Assembly (NCBI RefSeq): GCF_014076845.1
Contig: NZ_JACGUT010000084.1
Span: forward strand, 658,646-722,645
Origin: Colwellia sp. MB3u-41
GTDB taxonomy: Bacteria > Pseudomonadota > Gammaproteobacteria > Enterobacterales > Alteromonadaceae
Direction of reading: 5' to 3'
Length of the DNA stretch: 64,000 nt
Below the pieces are notes generated by a model. The model worked only from the letters and a program-made list of their open reading frames with translations, was not told the origin of the DNA and did not search any database. Below are positions 36,206 to 45,686 of this stretch, one piece after another. The position numbers were made by a program, and so were the translations under genes. Every line of letters begins with the position of its first letter. Position 1 is the stretch's first letter.

Positions 36206-36229
36206 AAAAACCTGCTAAAGCAGGTTTTT
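36206..36229. terminator. Intrinsic terminator downstream of fur
   Basis: AAAAACCTGC-TAAA-GCAGGTTTTT, symmetrical A/T flanks. It lies 24 bp after the fur stop and would end fur on the minus strand. Confidence 0.9.
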
Positions 36230-36252
36230 ATTCATTTAAAGTCACATAATAA

Positions 36253-36696
36253 TTAACTATTAGAAGTTCGGTATGAATCACAAGCTTCTTCATCTTCACA
36301 TTCGCCATATAAATAGAGACTATGATTCGTTAGCGTTATTTTATGTGATTTAGCGATATCTTCTTGACGCTGCTCAATAACGTTATCTTCAAATTCAACT
36401 ACTTTGCCACATTTTAAACAAACAAGATGATCATGATGCTTTTTATGACTCAACTCGAAAACTGATTTCCCACCTTCAAAGTGATGACGACTAACAATAC
36501 CTGCATCGTCAAACTGATTTAGTACACGATAAACAGTCGCTAAACCAATTTCTTCATTCTGCACTAGCAATATTTTGTAAACATCTTCCGCGCTAATATG
36601 CTGATTATTAGGGTTTTGTAAAATAGTGAGGATTTTGATTCGCGGCAGGGTAATCTTTAATCCGGCTCTTTTTAGCTCTTCATTTTGGTCTGCCAT
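36253..36696 (-). CDS. fur: Ferric uptake regulator Fur
   Basis: A 147-aa iron-responsive repressor. The N-terminal winged helix contains LKITLPRIKILTIL and IGLATVYRVLNQF (recognition helix), the metal-binding HHDHLVCLKCGKVVEF has the His cluster and CxxC, and a C-terminal CEDEEAC adds a second Cys pair. Length and motifs match E. coli Fur. Monocistronic with its own terminator; upstream 36697-36883 is the shared promoter region with the next gene. Confidence 0.96.
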   Translation of the reverse strand: MADQNEELKRAGLKITLPRIKILTILQNPNNQHISAEDVYKILLVQNEEIGLATVYRVLNQFDDAGIVSRHHFEGGKSVFELSHKKHHDHLVCLKCGKVVEFEDNVIEQRQEDIAKSHKITLTNHSLYLYGECEDEEACDSYRTSNS

Positions 36697-36883
36697 TAAC
36701 TTTAATTCTCTAATTCGATAAGTTAAACAAAATTATAGGGGGTTCTAGGGCTTGATGGAAGCCTTAGTTTAAATGATTACCAAATACATAGGTTTTGATT
36801 GATAAAATAGTAGTAAACTGCAACTGCTTTACTGGTACGATGAGTTTTTTGGGTAAGTCATTTAAGAAATAAAGGAGATTTTA

Positions 36884-37336
36884 ATGCTAAAAAGAGCATG
36901 GTTACTAAGGTTGCTGCTCAATATTTGGCCACCATTTTTATTTACAGGTATTAAGGTAACAGAACTTTCTAGTGACTTTCGACAAGCTAAAGTGCGTTTA
37001 AAAATGCGATCATGGAATAAAAACGCCTTAGGTACACACTTTGGGGGCTCATTATTCTCGATGACTGACCCTTTTTACGTATTGATGATTTTATCGCGCT
37101 TAGGTAATAAATATTATGTTTGGGATAAATCAGCTGATATTGACTTTATAAAACCTGGAGTGGGAGTGGTAAAGGCAGAGTTTTATGTAAGTGATGATTT
37201 TATTAATGAAATTATTGAAAATACTTGTCACGGTGAAAAGTATCAACCCACGGTGAGTGTGTATGTGAAAAATAATGATGGCGAGTTGGTGGCTAAGTTG
37301 AATCGGCGTCTGTATATTCGTCAGAAAAATAAATAA
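36884..37336 (+). CDS. DUF4442 hot-dog-fold protein
   Basis: A 150-aa protein of the DUF4442 group, related to hot-dog thioesterases. NALGTHFGGSLFSMTDPFYVLM (about residues 47-68) is the family's active-site helix, and WDKSADIDFIKPG follows. Possibly an acyl-CoA thioesterase, but no substrate is known. AAAGGAGA precedes the ATG. It is divergent from fur. Confidence 0.8.
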   Translation: MLKRAWLLRLLLNIWPPFLFTGIKVTELSSDFRQAKVRLKMRSWNKNALGTHFGGSLFSMTDPFYVLMILSRLGNKYYVWDKSADIDFIKPGVGVVKAEFYVSDDFINEIIENTCHGEKYQPTVSVYVKNNDGELVAKLNRRLYIRQKNK

Positions 37337-37367
37337 TATTATGCCTAAATAATTTTAGGCTACAAAA

Positions 37368-37387
37368 AAGCCTGCAAATGCAGGCTT
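37368..37387 (-). terminator. Intrinsic terminator for the fldA operon
   Basis: AAGCCTGCA-AA-TGCAGGCTT with a T-run on the minus strand (A-run at 37364-37369), directly after fldA. A second hairpin, GCCTAAAT-AA-TTTTAGGC at 37343-37360, lies beside it and may end the convergent DUF4442 transcript. Confidence 0.85.
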
Positions 37388-37413
37388 CATATCAGATCTT
37401 TTGATAGCGAAAA

Positions 37414-37941
37414 TTAATCAGCAAGTTCTGCTAAACACATTTCTTCATATACTTGTGTAACCCATTTATCAATTCGCTCTTCAGTTAGCTCTGGTTGACG
37501 GTCTTCGTCAATACATAAGCCAATAAAAGTGTTTTCATCAACTAAGGCTTTAGACGCTTCAAACTCATAACCTTTAGTTGACCAGTTACCTACAATAACT
37601 GCGCCTCTTGATTCGGCAATATCTTTCAAAGGTTCCATAGCATCACAGAAATATTCAGAGTAATCTTCTTGATCACCTAAACCAAAAATAGCGACTAACT
37701 TGTCAGTAAAATCAATTTCTTCAAGCTCAGGCAAAAAGTCGTCCCAATCACATTGGTTTTCACCGTAATACCAAGTTGGGATACCTAAAATGATTAAGTC
37801 AAATTCAGCGATTTCTTCTTTAGTACTTTTTGCGATGTCTTTTACATCAACAAATTTTTTGCCTAACTTCTTTTGGATAGTTTTGCTGACAGCTTCAGTA
37901 TTGCCTGTATCACTACCGAAAAATAAACCTACAATTGCCAT
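37414..37941 (-). CDS. fldA: Flavodoxin FldA
   Basis: A 175-aa long-chain flavodoxin, a low-potential FMN electron carrier for reductases and radical-SAM enzymes. The FMN phosphate loop is GSDTGNTEAV (residues 9-18), with the isoalloxazine segments PTWYYGENQCDWDD and GLGDQEDYSEYF. It is the last gene of an operon with ybfE 12 bp and a DUF2788 gene further upstream, as in E. coli. Confidence 0.96.
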   Translation of the reverse strand: MAIVGLFFGSDTGNTEAVSKTIQKKLGKKFVDVKDIAKSTKEEIAEFDLIILGIPTWYYGENQCDWDDFLPELEEIDFTDKLVAIFGLGDQEDYSEYFCDAMEPLKDIAESRGAVIVGNWSTKGYEFEASKALVDENTFIGLCIDEDRQPELTEERIDKWVTQVYEEMCLAELAD

Positions 37942-37953
37942 GGTATAAAACCC

Positions 37954-38247
37954 TTATTTACTAATATTTAATGCTTTTGCCGTCATTGAATTTTTCAATA
38001 TCGACTCAATAAGTTCGCTACGACTAATGCCTTGAATTATTGCTAAGTCGTCTAACTGTTCAAACAATTCTTGATGTATTTTAAATTCAACTCGCTTCAA
38101 GCCATTGTTTTTATCGCGTTTAACTTGATTGCGCTTATTTATTTTTACTTGGACGCTACGCGAATGAGGATTTGTTTTTGGGCGTCCAGGACGCTTTTCA
38201 TCACTAAACAAATCAATAGTGGTTAAATCACTTGCTTCTTTTGCCAT
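37954..38247 (-). CDS. ybfE: LexA-regulated protein YbfE family
   Basis: A 97-aa protein with KRPGRPKTNPHSRSVQVKIN and NGLKRVEFKI, then a ribbon-helix-helix-like C-terminus (SRSELIESIL). It closely follows E. coli YbfE, a small protein of unknown function named for LexA control. No LexA box (CTGT-N8-ACAG) is visible upstream here, so SOS control is not supported by this sequence. It lies 12 bp before fldA and 9 bp after the DUF2788 gene. Confidence 0.92.
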   Translation of the reverse strand: MAKEASDLTTIDLFSDEKRPGRPKTNPHSRSVQVKINKRNQVKRDKNNGLKRVEFKIHQELFEQLDDLAIIQGISRSELIESILKNSMTAKALNISK

Positions 38248-38256
38248 CGTTAACTT

Positions 38257-38478
38257 TTACCCAACCCCTTGGCTTTCCCAAACCAGTTGAATAATGCCTT
38301 TGGCAATAAAGCCTGCACAACCTAAAAATAAGACCAAATAAACGACCATACGGCCCATTTTGGGAACATCATTTTTTGTCATAACATCATGGACCGATAA
38401 GCCAATGAAAATAAAGATAAAAGCGAAAAATAAATTCAAACCGATGGTTTCAATAAGTTCTAAGTTTTCAGCTAACAT
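38257..38478 (-). CDS. DUF2788 small membrane protein
   Basis: A 73-aa protein with two membrane helices (about residues 12-30 and 45-63) and a charged loop containing HDVMTKNDVPKMGR. It matches DUF2788, unknown function, conserved upstream of ybfE-fldA in marine gammaproteobacteria. Probably the first gene of the operon. Confidence 0.82.
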   Translation of the reverse strand: MLAENLELIETIGLNLFFAFIFIFIGLSVHDVMTKNDVPKMGRMVVYLVLFLGCAGFIAKGIIQLVWESQGVG

Positions 38479-38646
38479 AATTCACCCTAAAAATTTCAGG
38501 CGCACTGTAGCATAATTCTGTTCTTAAATACATAATTTTTACCATAAATGACAGTGCACATTAACATCATTTGTTGTAATGAACTCATTGTAGCAAGATG
38601 AAAGCTGACATTACATCAAATCGTTCAAAAGGCTTTCTATAGGTGT

Positions 38647-39414
38647 TTAAAACTGTAAAAAGTCATTTGTGATTTTATTAAATATCGTCGTTTTCTCGGC
38701 ATGTAACCAATGCCCAGTACCTTGAATTATTTTTGCTCTACTCTTTGGAAACAAGACCTTAATAATGTCGCGGTGCTCTGCGGTAATATAATCAGAATCT
38801 CCACCTTTAATAAATAGAGTTTCACCTTTAAAATGTTGCTTGCCTTTATAACCTGTCATTATTTGAGGATAGCAATGTTGAATATTATTAAGGCTACACT
38901 TAAAAGTAAATTTTCCATCTTTAACTGTCAAATTTCGTAATAAAAACTGCCGAACACCCATTTCATCAACGAAATGTGCTAATTGCTCGTCGGCATCTTT
39001 TCTACTCTTAACATGTTCAAGTGTAATACTTTGTAAGCCTTCAATAATATGATTATGGTGAGGAGGGTAGGTAACAGGGGCTATATCAGCAACAATTAGT
39101 TTTTCAACTTTTTCGCTGTGTTTTAGCGCAATTTCCATAGCAATCTTACCTCCCATTGAATGCCCAAGAAAATGAGCACGGTCAATTGTAAGTGTTTTCA
39201 TTAAGTCTACGGTGTCTTGAGCTAATTCTTCGTAACTCATTGAGTCTTTATGAAATGAAAGACCATGATTTCTTACATCAATACTCGTCACTCGGTAATT
39301 ATCTTTGAGGCCTTTTGCTACCATATTTAGATTTTCTAAACTGCCCAGTAAGCCGTGTATCAAAATAATATCGGCGCCAGAGCCTTGTTGTTGATAATGT
39401 AAAGTTTGTGTCAT
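38647..39414 (-). CDS. ybfF: Alpha/beta hydrolase YbfF
   Basis: A 255-aa esterase. Oxyanion-hole segment LIHGLLGSLENL, nucleophile in FLGHSMGGKIAM, acidic and His residues in FIKGGDSDYI and GTGHWLHAEKT. The order ybfF next to seqA and pgm matches E. coli, where YbfF shows esterase activity on acyl esters. The ORF is open to a TTG at 39429, but the ATG at 39414 (MTQTLHYQQQG) is preferred. Divergent from seqA. Confidence 0.9.
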   Translation of the reverse strand: MTQTLHYQQQGSGADIILIHGLLGSLENLNMVAKGLKDNYRVTSIDVRNHGLSFHKDSMSYEELAQDTVDLMKTLTIDRAHFLGHSMGGKIAMEIALKHSEKVEKLIVADIAPVTYPPHHNHIIEGLQSITLEHVKSRKDADEQLAHFVDEMGVRQFLLRNLTVKDGKFTFKCSLNNIQHCYPQIMTGYKGKQHFKGETLFIKGGDSDYITAEHRDIIKVLFPKSRAKIIQGTGHWLHAEKTTIFNKITNDFLQF

Positions 39415-39574
39415 GGATAGCTCATTCAATGAATATTTCTGTCTAGAGCTTTATTGTCTTAGCTTTTATAGCCCCATGCAATTATTTTTGAGGCTTTATC
39501 AAGATATTGTCGCTGGAAAGTTTTCCTTAAGCTAAGTATAATCCTGCGCGATTAATGAAATTTTAGGGTAATTA

Positions 39575-40168
39575 ATGAAAAACATTGAAATAGATGAAGT
39601 ACTTTATCAATACATAGTGTCGAATACCCAATTTATTGGCGAAAGTGCTTCGTCAATCTTACGCCGTTTACTTAGCTTAACCTTAGCTGAAGGTACCGCT
39701 GGCGATATTGAAGTTATATTGTCTGAGAATAAAGAAGAAGCAGTTGAAAGCTCACCACTTCAAATTGAAGAAACTATTGAAAAAGAAGAAGTGGTTGTTA
39801 TTATAGAAGAAAGTGTTGAGCCTCCTAGCATTGATAATGTGCTTAACTATATTAATAAAGAAGAATTAGCAACGCAGCGTGGTGCTGTCGGACGATTTTT
39901 ACTTATTCTTGCTGCTTTATATCGCGTACACAGTGAAAAGTTTGCTGTTGTCTCTGAAATTAGAGGTCGCGACCGTTTATACTTTGCCAAAAGTAAAGAG
40001 GAACTCTCTGCAAGTGGCAGTAGTACCAAACCATTACAAATACCTGATAGCCCATTTTGGGTAATGACAAATTCAAATACTACACGTAAAAAAATGATGT
40101 TAACCAAAGCGTCGTTAACCTTAGGTTATACTGAAGAAGATGCTGAGAAAATTCGCGATCTATTATAA
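39575..40168 (+). CDS. seqA: Replication initiation negative modulator SeqA
   Basis: A 197-aa protein that binds hemimethylated GATC to sequester oriC. The N-terminal oligomerisation domain is [20 protein letters not shown] with ILRRLL, an acidic linker at about residues 50-85 is rich in Glu, and the C-terminal DNA-binding domain has [15 protein letters not shown] and NTTRKKMML. Length is close to E. coli SeqA (181 aa), with a longer linker. It is followed 52 bp later by pgm, the enteric order. Confidence 0.96.
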   Translation: MKNIEIDEVLYQYIVSNTQFIGESASSILRRLLSLTLAEGTAGDIEVILSENKEEAVESSPLQIEETIEKEEVVVIIEESVEPPSIDNVLNYINKEELATQRGAVGRFLLILAALYRVHSEKFAVVSEIRGRDRLYFAKSKEELSASGSSTKPLQIPDSPFWVMTNSNTTRKKMMLTKASLTLGYTEEDAEKIRDLL

Positions 40169-40219
40169 CGTGTAAAAAATTACAGCAGATAAACATTGAA
40201 ATAAAAAATAGGGAATATC

Positions 40220-41875
40220 ATGACTATACATGCACATGCAGGAAAACCAGTTAGACCACAAGACCGTATCAATATTGGTAAACTAGTCAGTGATTATTTC
40301 TTATTAATACCCGATGTTTCTATCATTGAACAACGTGTAACGTTTGGCACATCAGGCCATCGAGGTAATGCAAGCAAGAGCAGTTTTAATGAACAACACA
40401 TTGTTGCTATTTGCCAAGCGGTTGCTGAGCATCGAACTGAGCAAGGTTTGAAAGGGCCATTATTTTTAGGTAAAGATACCCATGCGCTTTCAGAACCCGC
40501 CTTTGCTAATGCGCTATCGGTGTTAATTGCTAATAATATTCCGGTAGTTGTTCAAAATGATGATGGCTTTACGCCTACACCTGTTATTTCTCGATTGATT
40601 ATTGCTCATAATAAATTAGCCATAAATAAAGATAATCAAGCAGACGGTTTAATTATTACGCCTTCGCACAATCCTCCAACTGACGGCGGTATTAAGTATA
40701 ACCCTCCGCACGGCGGGCCTGCTGAGGGTGGCGTCACTCAAAAAATTGAACAACGTGCTAATGATTTAATGGCAGAGAACCTTGTAAATGTTAAGCAAAT
40801 TAGCTACGCAAAAGCCTGCTCTTCGCCATTATTGTTAAAGCAAGATTTTATTACTTTCTATGTTAACGAACTTGAACAAGTTGTCGACATGGCAGCTATA
40901 GCAAAAGCTGGTGTTAAAATTGGTGTTGACCCATTAGGCGGTTCTGGTATTCATTACTGGCCAGTCATTGCGAAAAAATATGGCTTGAACCTGGAAATTG
41001 TCAATCCTGTTGTCGATGCTAGTTTTGCTTTTATGCCATTAGATAAAGATGGCAAGATCCGTATGGATTGTTCATCACCCTATGCAATGGCAGGGTTAAT
41101 TGCTTTAAAAGATAAGTTTGATGTTGCAGTAGGTAATGATCCTGACTTTGATCGTCACGGAATTGTGACAAGAACAGGGGGGTTGATGAACCCAAATCAT
41201 TACCTAGCGGTAGCTATTTATTACTTAATGACACATCGTGATTGGCCTAAAAACAGTAAAATTGGCAAAACCTTGGTATCAAGTTCTCTTATAGACCGTG
41301 TTGCACAATACATTGATCGCCCTTTGTCAGAAGTGCCAGTTGGCTTTAAATGGTTTGTTGATGGCTTGAGTGACTCATCATACGCCTTTGGCGGAGAAGA
41401 AAGCGCTGGCGCGTCTTTTCTTGCTCGCGACGGTAGCTGTTGGACAACAGATAAAGATGGTTTTATTATGGCACTACTTGCGGCTGAAATTCTTGCCGTT
41501 ACCGGTAAAGACCCATTTCAATTGTACCAAGAACTGGCAGAAAAACTTGGCGAACCTTGTTATGGACGCATTGAAGCTGTTGCAAGTTTTGAGCAAAAGA
41601 AAGTGCTAACGTCATTAAGTGCCGATGACATTACTACAGAGACTCTTGCAGGAGAAAAAATTAACCAAGTACTCTCACATGCACCCGGTAATAATGCAGC
41701 TATAGGCGGGGTTAAAGTTACCACCACTAATGGCTGGTTTGCTGCCCGCCCATCAGGTACCGAAGATATCTATAAAATTTATGCAGAAAGCTTTATCGAC
41801 CAAAAGCATTTGCAACTTATTATCACTGAGGCACAAGTACTGGTCAGCGCAGCGTTTACCAAAGCAGGTTTGTAG
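40220..41875 (+). CDS. pgm: Phosphoglucomutase
   Basis: Interconverts glucose 1-phosphate and glucose 6-phosphate. The 551-aa protein has the active-site phosphoserine loop TPSHNPPTDGG (near residue 155), metal-binding GNDPDFDRHG, sugar-binding GGEESAGASF and the phosphate-binding RPSGTEDIYKIYAE. It has the length of E. coli Pgm, and no signal peptide. GGGAA before the ATG. Co-oriented with seqA, probably one transcript. Confidence 0.96.
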   Translation: MTIHAHAGKPVRPQDRINIGKLVSDYFLLIPDVSIIEQRVTFGTSGHRGNASKSSFNEQHIVAICQAVAEHRTEQGLKGPLFLGKDTHALSEPAFANALSVLIANNIPVVVQNDDGFTPTPVISRLIIAHNKLAINKDNQADGLIITPSHNPPTDGGIKYNPPHGGPAEGGVTQKIEQRANDLMAENLVNVKQISYAKACSSPLLLKQDFITFYVNELEQVVDMAAIAKAGVKIGVDPLGGSGIHYWPVIAKKYGLNLEIVNPVVDASFAFMPLDKDGKIRMDCSSPYAMAGLIALKDKFDVAVGNDPDFDRHGIVTRTGGLMNPNHYLAVAIYYLMTHRDWPKNSKIGKTLVSSSLIDRVAQYIDRPLSEVPVGFKWFVDGLSDSSYAFGGEESAGASFLARDGSCWTTDKDGFIMALLAAEILAVTGKDPFQLYQELAEKLGEPCYGRIEAVASFEQKKVLTSLSADDITTETLAGEKINQVLSHAPGNNAAIGGVKVTTTNGWFAARPSGTEDIYKIYAESFIDQKHLQLIITEAQVLVSAAFTKAGL

Positions 41876-42025
41876 TTGATGATCTAAAAATAATGAATTC
41901 TTTCATTTAATCGTTGTCAAAAATTTAAATATAATAATAATATAAGTTTTAGTGATGCCCCATAATCAGTATCTACACAAACCAACAGTGATTAAAGGTC
42001 TTTATTTATCACTGTCGTTAATTTT

Positions 42026-42049
42026 ATAGCTCTATATTTATAGAGCTAT
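42026..42049. terminator. Hairpin in the pgm-astE gap
   Basis: ATAGCTCTATA-TT-TATAGAGCTAT, a perfect 11-bp stem, 150 bp after pgm. It is AU-rich and lacks a clean T-run, so it is only a possible terminator. The rest of 41876-42169 is AT-rich and shows no gene. Confidence 0.45.
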
Positions 42050-42169
42050 TTAGTCAAAAATTGATGTGTTAATTACTGTGCTATTTACTTTTATTGTTAT
42101 CAATCCAAGCAATAATCTCAATTTTTTTGTACAATACCCAATAATTTTTATTGGCTTAGTGAAAGTGGT

Positions 42170-43273
42170 TTGGATAAATTACAATTAGTATTACAAGAAC
42201 AACAGCAAACGCTACAAACAACAGGTGATTTTCTCGCCTTAACTCGCGCTAATGAATGGTCGTTAGCAGGGGCTTTTTCCTTTCAAGTTCAACATCAAGC
42301 AAGTAACAGCCAAACAAAGGTCACGGTAGTTGATACCGGTTTAATCACGTTTGAACCTTGTAACTTATCACAATCAAATAAAGATATTGTGCTTTCTAGT
42401 GCGGTGCACGGTAATGAAACAGCGCCAATTGAAATTTGTGCCGAGCTTATTAAAAAACTTATCTTAGGAGAAGTTGCTTGCATGGAGCGAGTACTCTTTA
42501 TCTTTGGTAATCCCGCTTCTATTAATATTTCTGAACGTTTTATTGAAGAAAATATGAATCGTTTATTCTCTGGGGGCCACTCGGCGGATCAAGGTCATGG
42601 CGCGGGTTTAATTAATAAAGAACGCCATCGTGCTTTATTACTTGAAAATACGGTGCGAGACTTTTTTGAACAAGGTCAATCGTTAGTCAATAATACTGAG
42701 CGCGAGCGTTGTCACTACGATTTACACACTGCTATTCGTGGTTCAAAAAATGATAAGTTTGCGGTTTATCCTTTTAGGCATGGTAGAGCTTGGAAAAAAT
42801 CACAATTACAATTTATGCATGCCTGTGGCGTGAGCACCATTTTACTTTCGCACTCACCAACCACCACGTTTAGTTATTTTTCATCAAATGAATTTAACGC
42901 TGACGCTTTTACGGTTGAATTAGGCAAAGTGAAACCTTTTGGTGAAAATGACATGGCTAAGTTTTCTCAAGTTAAGCAAACATTAACGCGTTTGGTCTCA
43001 GGTGAAGATTTATGTCTAAAAGACTATGATGAAAAAGATTTTAGTATCTATGAAATTTATCAAACAATTAATCGTCACGGTGAAAAATTCTCATTGAATT
43101 TTTCTGATGATGTTGAAAACTTTACTGATTTTCCAAAAGGTAGCGTTATTGCGTTAGATGACGGTAAAGAAATTAAAACAGAAAAAGTGGGCGAAGCTAT
43201 TATTTTCCCAAATGCTAATGTTGCCATTGGCCAGCGAGCACTCTTAACCGTGATCCCTGCAATTATCGAATAA
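42170..43273 (+). CDS. astE: Succinylglutamate desuccinylase AstE
   Basis: Last enzyme of arginine succinyltransferase catabolism, splitting succinylglutamate to glutamate and succinate. A zinc aminoacylase-type peptidase: HGNETAPIE (zinc His and Glu), RLFSGG and [10 protein letters not shown] with the third ligand and catalytic region, and [12 protein letters not shown]. It is 367 aa against about 320 in E. coli. The start is a TTG at 42170. The rest of the ast genes are not in this window. Confidence 0.9.
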   Translation: MDKLQLVLQEQQQTLQTTGDFLALTRANEWSLAGAFSFQVQHQASNSQTKVTVVDTGLITFEPCNLSQSNKDIVLSSAVHGNETAPIEICAELIKKLILGEVACMERVLFIFGNPASINISERFIEENMNRLFSGGHSADQGHGAGLINKERHRALLLENTVRDFFEQGQSLVNNTERERCHYDLHTAIRGSKNDKFAVYPFRHGRAWKKSQLQFMHACGVSTILLSHSPTTTFSYFSSNEFNADAFTVELGKVKPFGENDMAKFSQVKQTLTRLVSGEDLCLKDYDEKDFSIYEIYQTINRHGEKFSLNFSDDVENFTDFPKGSVIALDDGKEIKTEKVGEAIIFPNANVAIGQRALLTVIPAIIE

Positions 43274-43514
43274 TGAATGCAGTGATGTAAACTTTTATGG
43301 GCATATTTATCTTGAACACGTATACCCAGAGTTTTAGTTCGCTTACACAACTTGTGTTTCAGTTTACGTAAAGGTAAAGTACGTTCGATTATTTTACAAC
43401 AGCTCATTGCGCGAAACCCAATAAGTACATGCCAAGTACACTTACATAAAGAATAATGGTTTAGCATATTCTGCAATGAACATATTCCATAAGACAAGAA
43501 GAGAAGAGAAGGCT

Positions 43515-44699
43515 ATGAACACTGACGTATATAAAGAAAGTCCGGTGGTACATCAACCCGCTTTTATTGATGGTCATTCAGTTGAAATTCCCATCCTCAA
43601 AGTATTACAACAAGACGGTAACGTATATGACGGTGCCGAACTTCCTGTAATAGATCAGGAATCAGCGACTAAAATTTATAAAACATTAGCGTTTCACCGT
43701 GCGCTCGACGAGAGAATGGTCGCATCACAACGTCAAGGTCGTTTAAGCTTTTATATGACAGCACTTGGCGAAGAAGCAGCAAGTGTTGGTGGTGCTGCCG
43801 GTTTAAAACCTCAAGACATGATCATGGCGCAATACCGAGAGCAAGGAGCATTAATGTACCGTGGCTTCTCACTTGAAAATTTCATGAATCAAATGTTCAG
43901 TAATGAAAAAGATCTAGGCAAAGGTCGTCAAATGCCTATTCATTACGGTAGTCGCGAATTAAATTACATGACTATTTCGTCGCCACTTGCTACTCAAATA
44001 CCACAAGCTACTGGTTATGCATATGGCCAGAAGTTACAAGGACTTGACGCGGTAACTATTTGTTATTTCGGAGAAGGCGCTGCATCTGAAGGTGATTTTC
44101 ATGCCGGTTTAAATATGGCCGCAGTGCATCGTGCTCCAGTTATCTTTTTCTGTCGTAATAATGGCTACGCAATTTCAACACCTGCTGATGAACAATATGC
44201 AGGTAACGGTATTGCTTCTCGTGGTGTGGGTTACGGTATTAAAACAATTCGAATTGATGGAAACGATATCTTAGCGGTATTAAAAGCGACGCAAGATGCA
44301 CGTACTTATGCGTTAGCAGAAAACAAGCCAGTACTTATTGAAGCAATGTCTTATCGCTTAGGTGCGCATTCAACTTCAGACGATCCTTCAGGGTATCGTA
44401 CCCGAGAAGAAGAAGCTAAATGGCAGGCTCATGATCCAATTCTTCGTATGAAAAATTGGATGTTAGCTAACAAATGGTGGGATGAAGAACAAGAAACCAC
44501 TTTATTTGATAAATTGCGAGAAGAGATATTAGCCGCTGTTAAAGTTGCAGAAATCATTGATAAACCACCCGTTGAAGATTTGATTACTGATGTTTACGAT
44601 GAACCGCCAACGTTATTAAAAGCTCAACTTGAAGAGCTAAAACTGCATATCAAAAAGTATCCAGAAGCCTACCCATTCACCGCGGGGAGAATTAAATAA
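43515..44699 (+). CDS. bkdA1: Branched-chain 2-oxoacid dehydrogenase E1 alpha
   Basis: E1 alpha subunit of a thiamine-diphosphate 2-oxoacid dehydrogenase, most like the branched-chain type. It contains [13 protein letters not shown], the ThDP-binding [18 protein letters not shown]...NNGYAIST, and the phosphorylation-loop-like [16 protein letters not shown]. The start at 43515 (MNTDVYKES) is chosen over the open frame from 43476 because GAGAAGG sits just before it. The beta-subunit ATG overlaps its stop, so the two are coupled. Acetoin or pyruvate dehydrogenase are alternatives. Confidence 0.88.
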   Translation: MNTDVYKESPVVHQPAFIDGHSVEIPILKVLQQDGNVYDGAELPVIDQESATKIYKTLAFHRALDERMVASQRQGRLSFYMTALGEEAASVGGAAGLKPQDMIMAQYREQGALMYRGFSLENFMNQMFSNEKDLGKGRQMPIHYGSRELNYMTISSPLATQIPQATGYAYGQKLQGLDAVTICYFGEGAASEGDFHAGLNMAAVHRAPVIFFCRNNGYAISTPADEQYAGNGIASRGVGYGIKTIRIDGNDILAVLKATQDARTYALAENKPVLIEAMSYRLGAHSTSDDPSGYRTREEEAKWQAHDPILRMKNWMLANKWWDEEQETTLFDKLREEILAAVKVAEIIDKPPVEDLITDVYDEPPTLLKAQLEELKLHIKKYPEAYPFTAGRIK

Positions 44700-45676
44700 T
44701 GGCACAAATGAATTTATTACATGCAATTAATAACGCACTTGTAATTGCAATGACAGAAAATGAACGCGCCGTATGTTTTGGTGAAGATGTTGGCCATTTT
44801 GGCGGCGTTTTCCGTGCAACTAGTGGCTTGCAAGAAAAATTTGGTAAATTGCGTTGTTTTAACACGCCGCTCGTGGAGCAAGGTGTTATTGGTTTTGCTA
44901 ATGGTTTAGCGGCACAAGGTAGTGTGCCTATCGCTGAAATTCAGTTTGCTGATTATATTTTTCCAGCTTTTGATCAAATTGTTAACGAATCTGCAAAATT
45001 TCGCTACCGTAGCGGTAATGAATTTGATGTAGGTAACTTAACAATACGTACCCCATACGGTGGCGGTATTGCGGGTGGTTTGTATCATAGTCAATCACCA
45101 GAAGCTTACTTTGCTCATACACCAGGCTTAAAAGTTGTTGTACCACGTAACCCTTACCAAGCAAAAGGTTTGTTGTTAGCGTCTATTCGCGATAAAAATC
45201 CGGTTATCTTTTTTGAGCCAAAACGTTTATATCGTGCTTCCGTTGGCGAAGTGCCCACCGAAGATTATCAACTACCTTTAGGCAAAGCTGAGGTTGTTAC
45301 GCCAGGTAGTGATATCACGTTGTTAGCGTGGGGCGCACAAATGGAAATAATAGAGAAGGCGGCTGAAATGGCTGCAACTGACGGTATTTCATGTGAAATC
45401 ATTGATTTACGTACTATTTTGCCATGGGATATTGAAACGGTTGTTAATTCTGTTACCAAAACAGGGCGCTTAGTTGTTAGCCAAGAAGCGCCATTAACCG
45501 CGGGTTTTGCGAGTGAAATTGCTGCAACGATTCAAAAGGAATGTTTCTTACACCTTGAATCACCAATTGCACGCATCTGTGGTATGGATACGCCTTACCC
45601 ATTATCGTTAGAAAAAGAATACGTAGCCGACCACTTAAAAGTGTATGAAGCCATTAAACACAGCATAAATTACTAA
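44699..45676 (+). CDS. bkdA2: Branched-chain 2-oxoacid dehydrogenase E1 beta
   Basis: A 325-aa E1 beta subunit forming the alpha2-beta2 core with the preceding gene. It has [47 protein letters not shown] and the C-terminal domain [18 protein letters not shown]. The ATG overlaps the upstream stop (TAATG). The E2 gene begins 10 bp after its stop. Confidence 0.9.
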   Translation: MAQMNLLHAINNALVIAMTENERAVCFGEDVGHFGGVFRATSGLQEKFGKLRCFNTPLVEQGVIGFANGLAAQGSVPIAEIQFADYIFPAFDQIVNESAKFRYRSGNEFDVGNLTIRTPYGGGIAGGLYHSQSPEAYFAHTPGLKVVVPRNPYQAKGLLLASIRDKNPVIFFEPKRLYRASVGEVPTEDYQLPLGKAEVVTPGSDITLLAWGAQMEIIEKAAEMAATDGISCEIIDLRTILPWDIETVVNSVTKTGRLVVSQEAPLTAGFASEIAATIQKECFLHLESPIARICGMDTPYPLSLEKEYVADHLKVYEAIKHSINY

Positions 45677-45686
45677 GGTTTTTGTC

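Noticed and set aside
38479..38646. LexA box expected upstream of the ybfE operon
   Set aside because: No CTGT-N8-ACAG match found in the promoter region.
43075..43497. 140-aa minus-strand ORF between astE and bkdA1
   Set aside because: Its 5' part lies over the bkdA1 leader and its 3' part is antisense to the end of astE; composition and sequence do not resemble a protein family. The 43274-43514 gap holds no supported gene.
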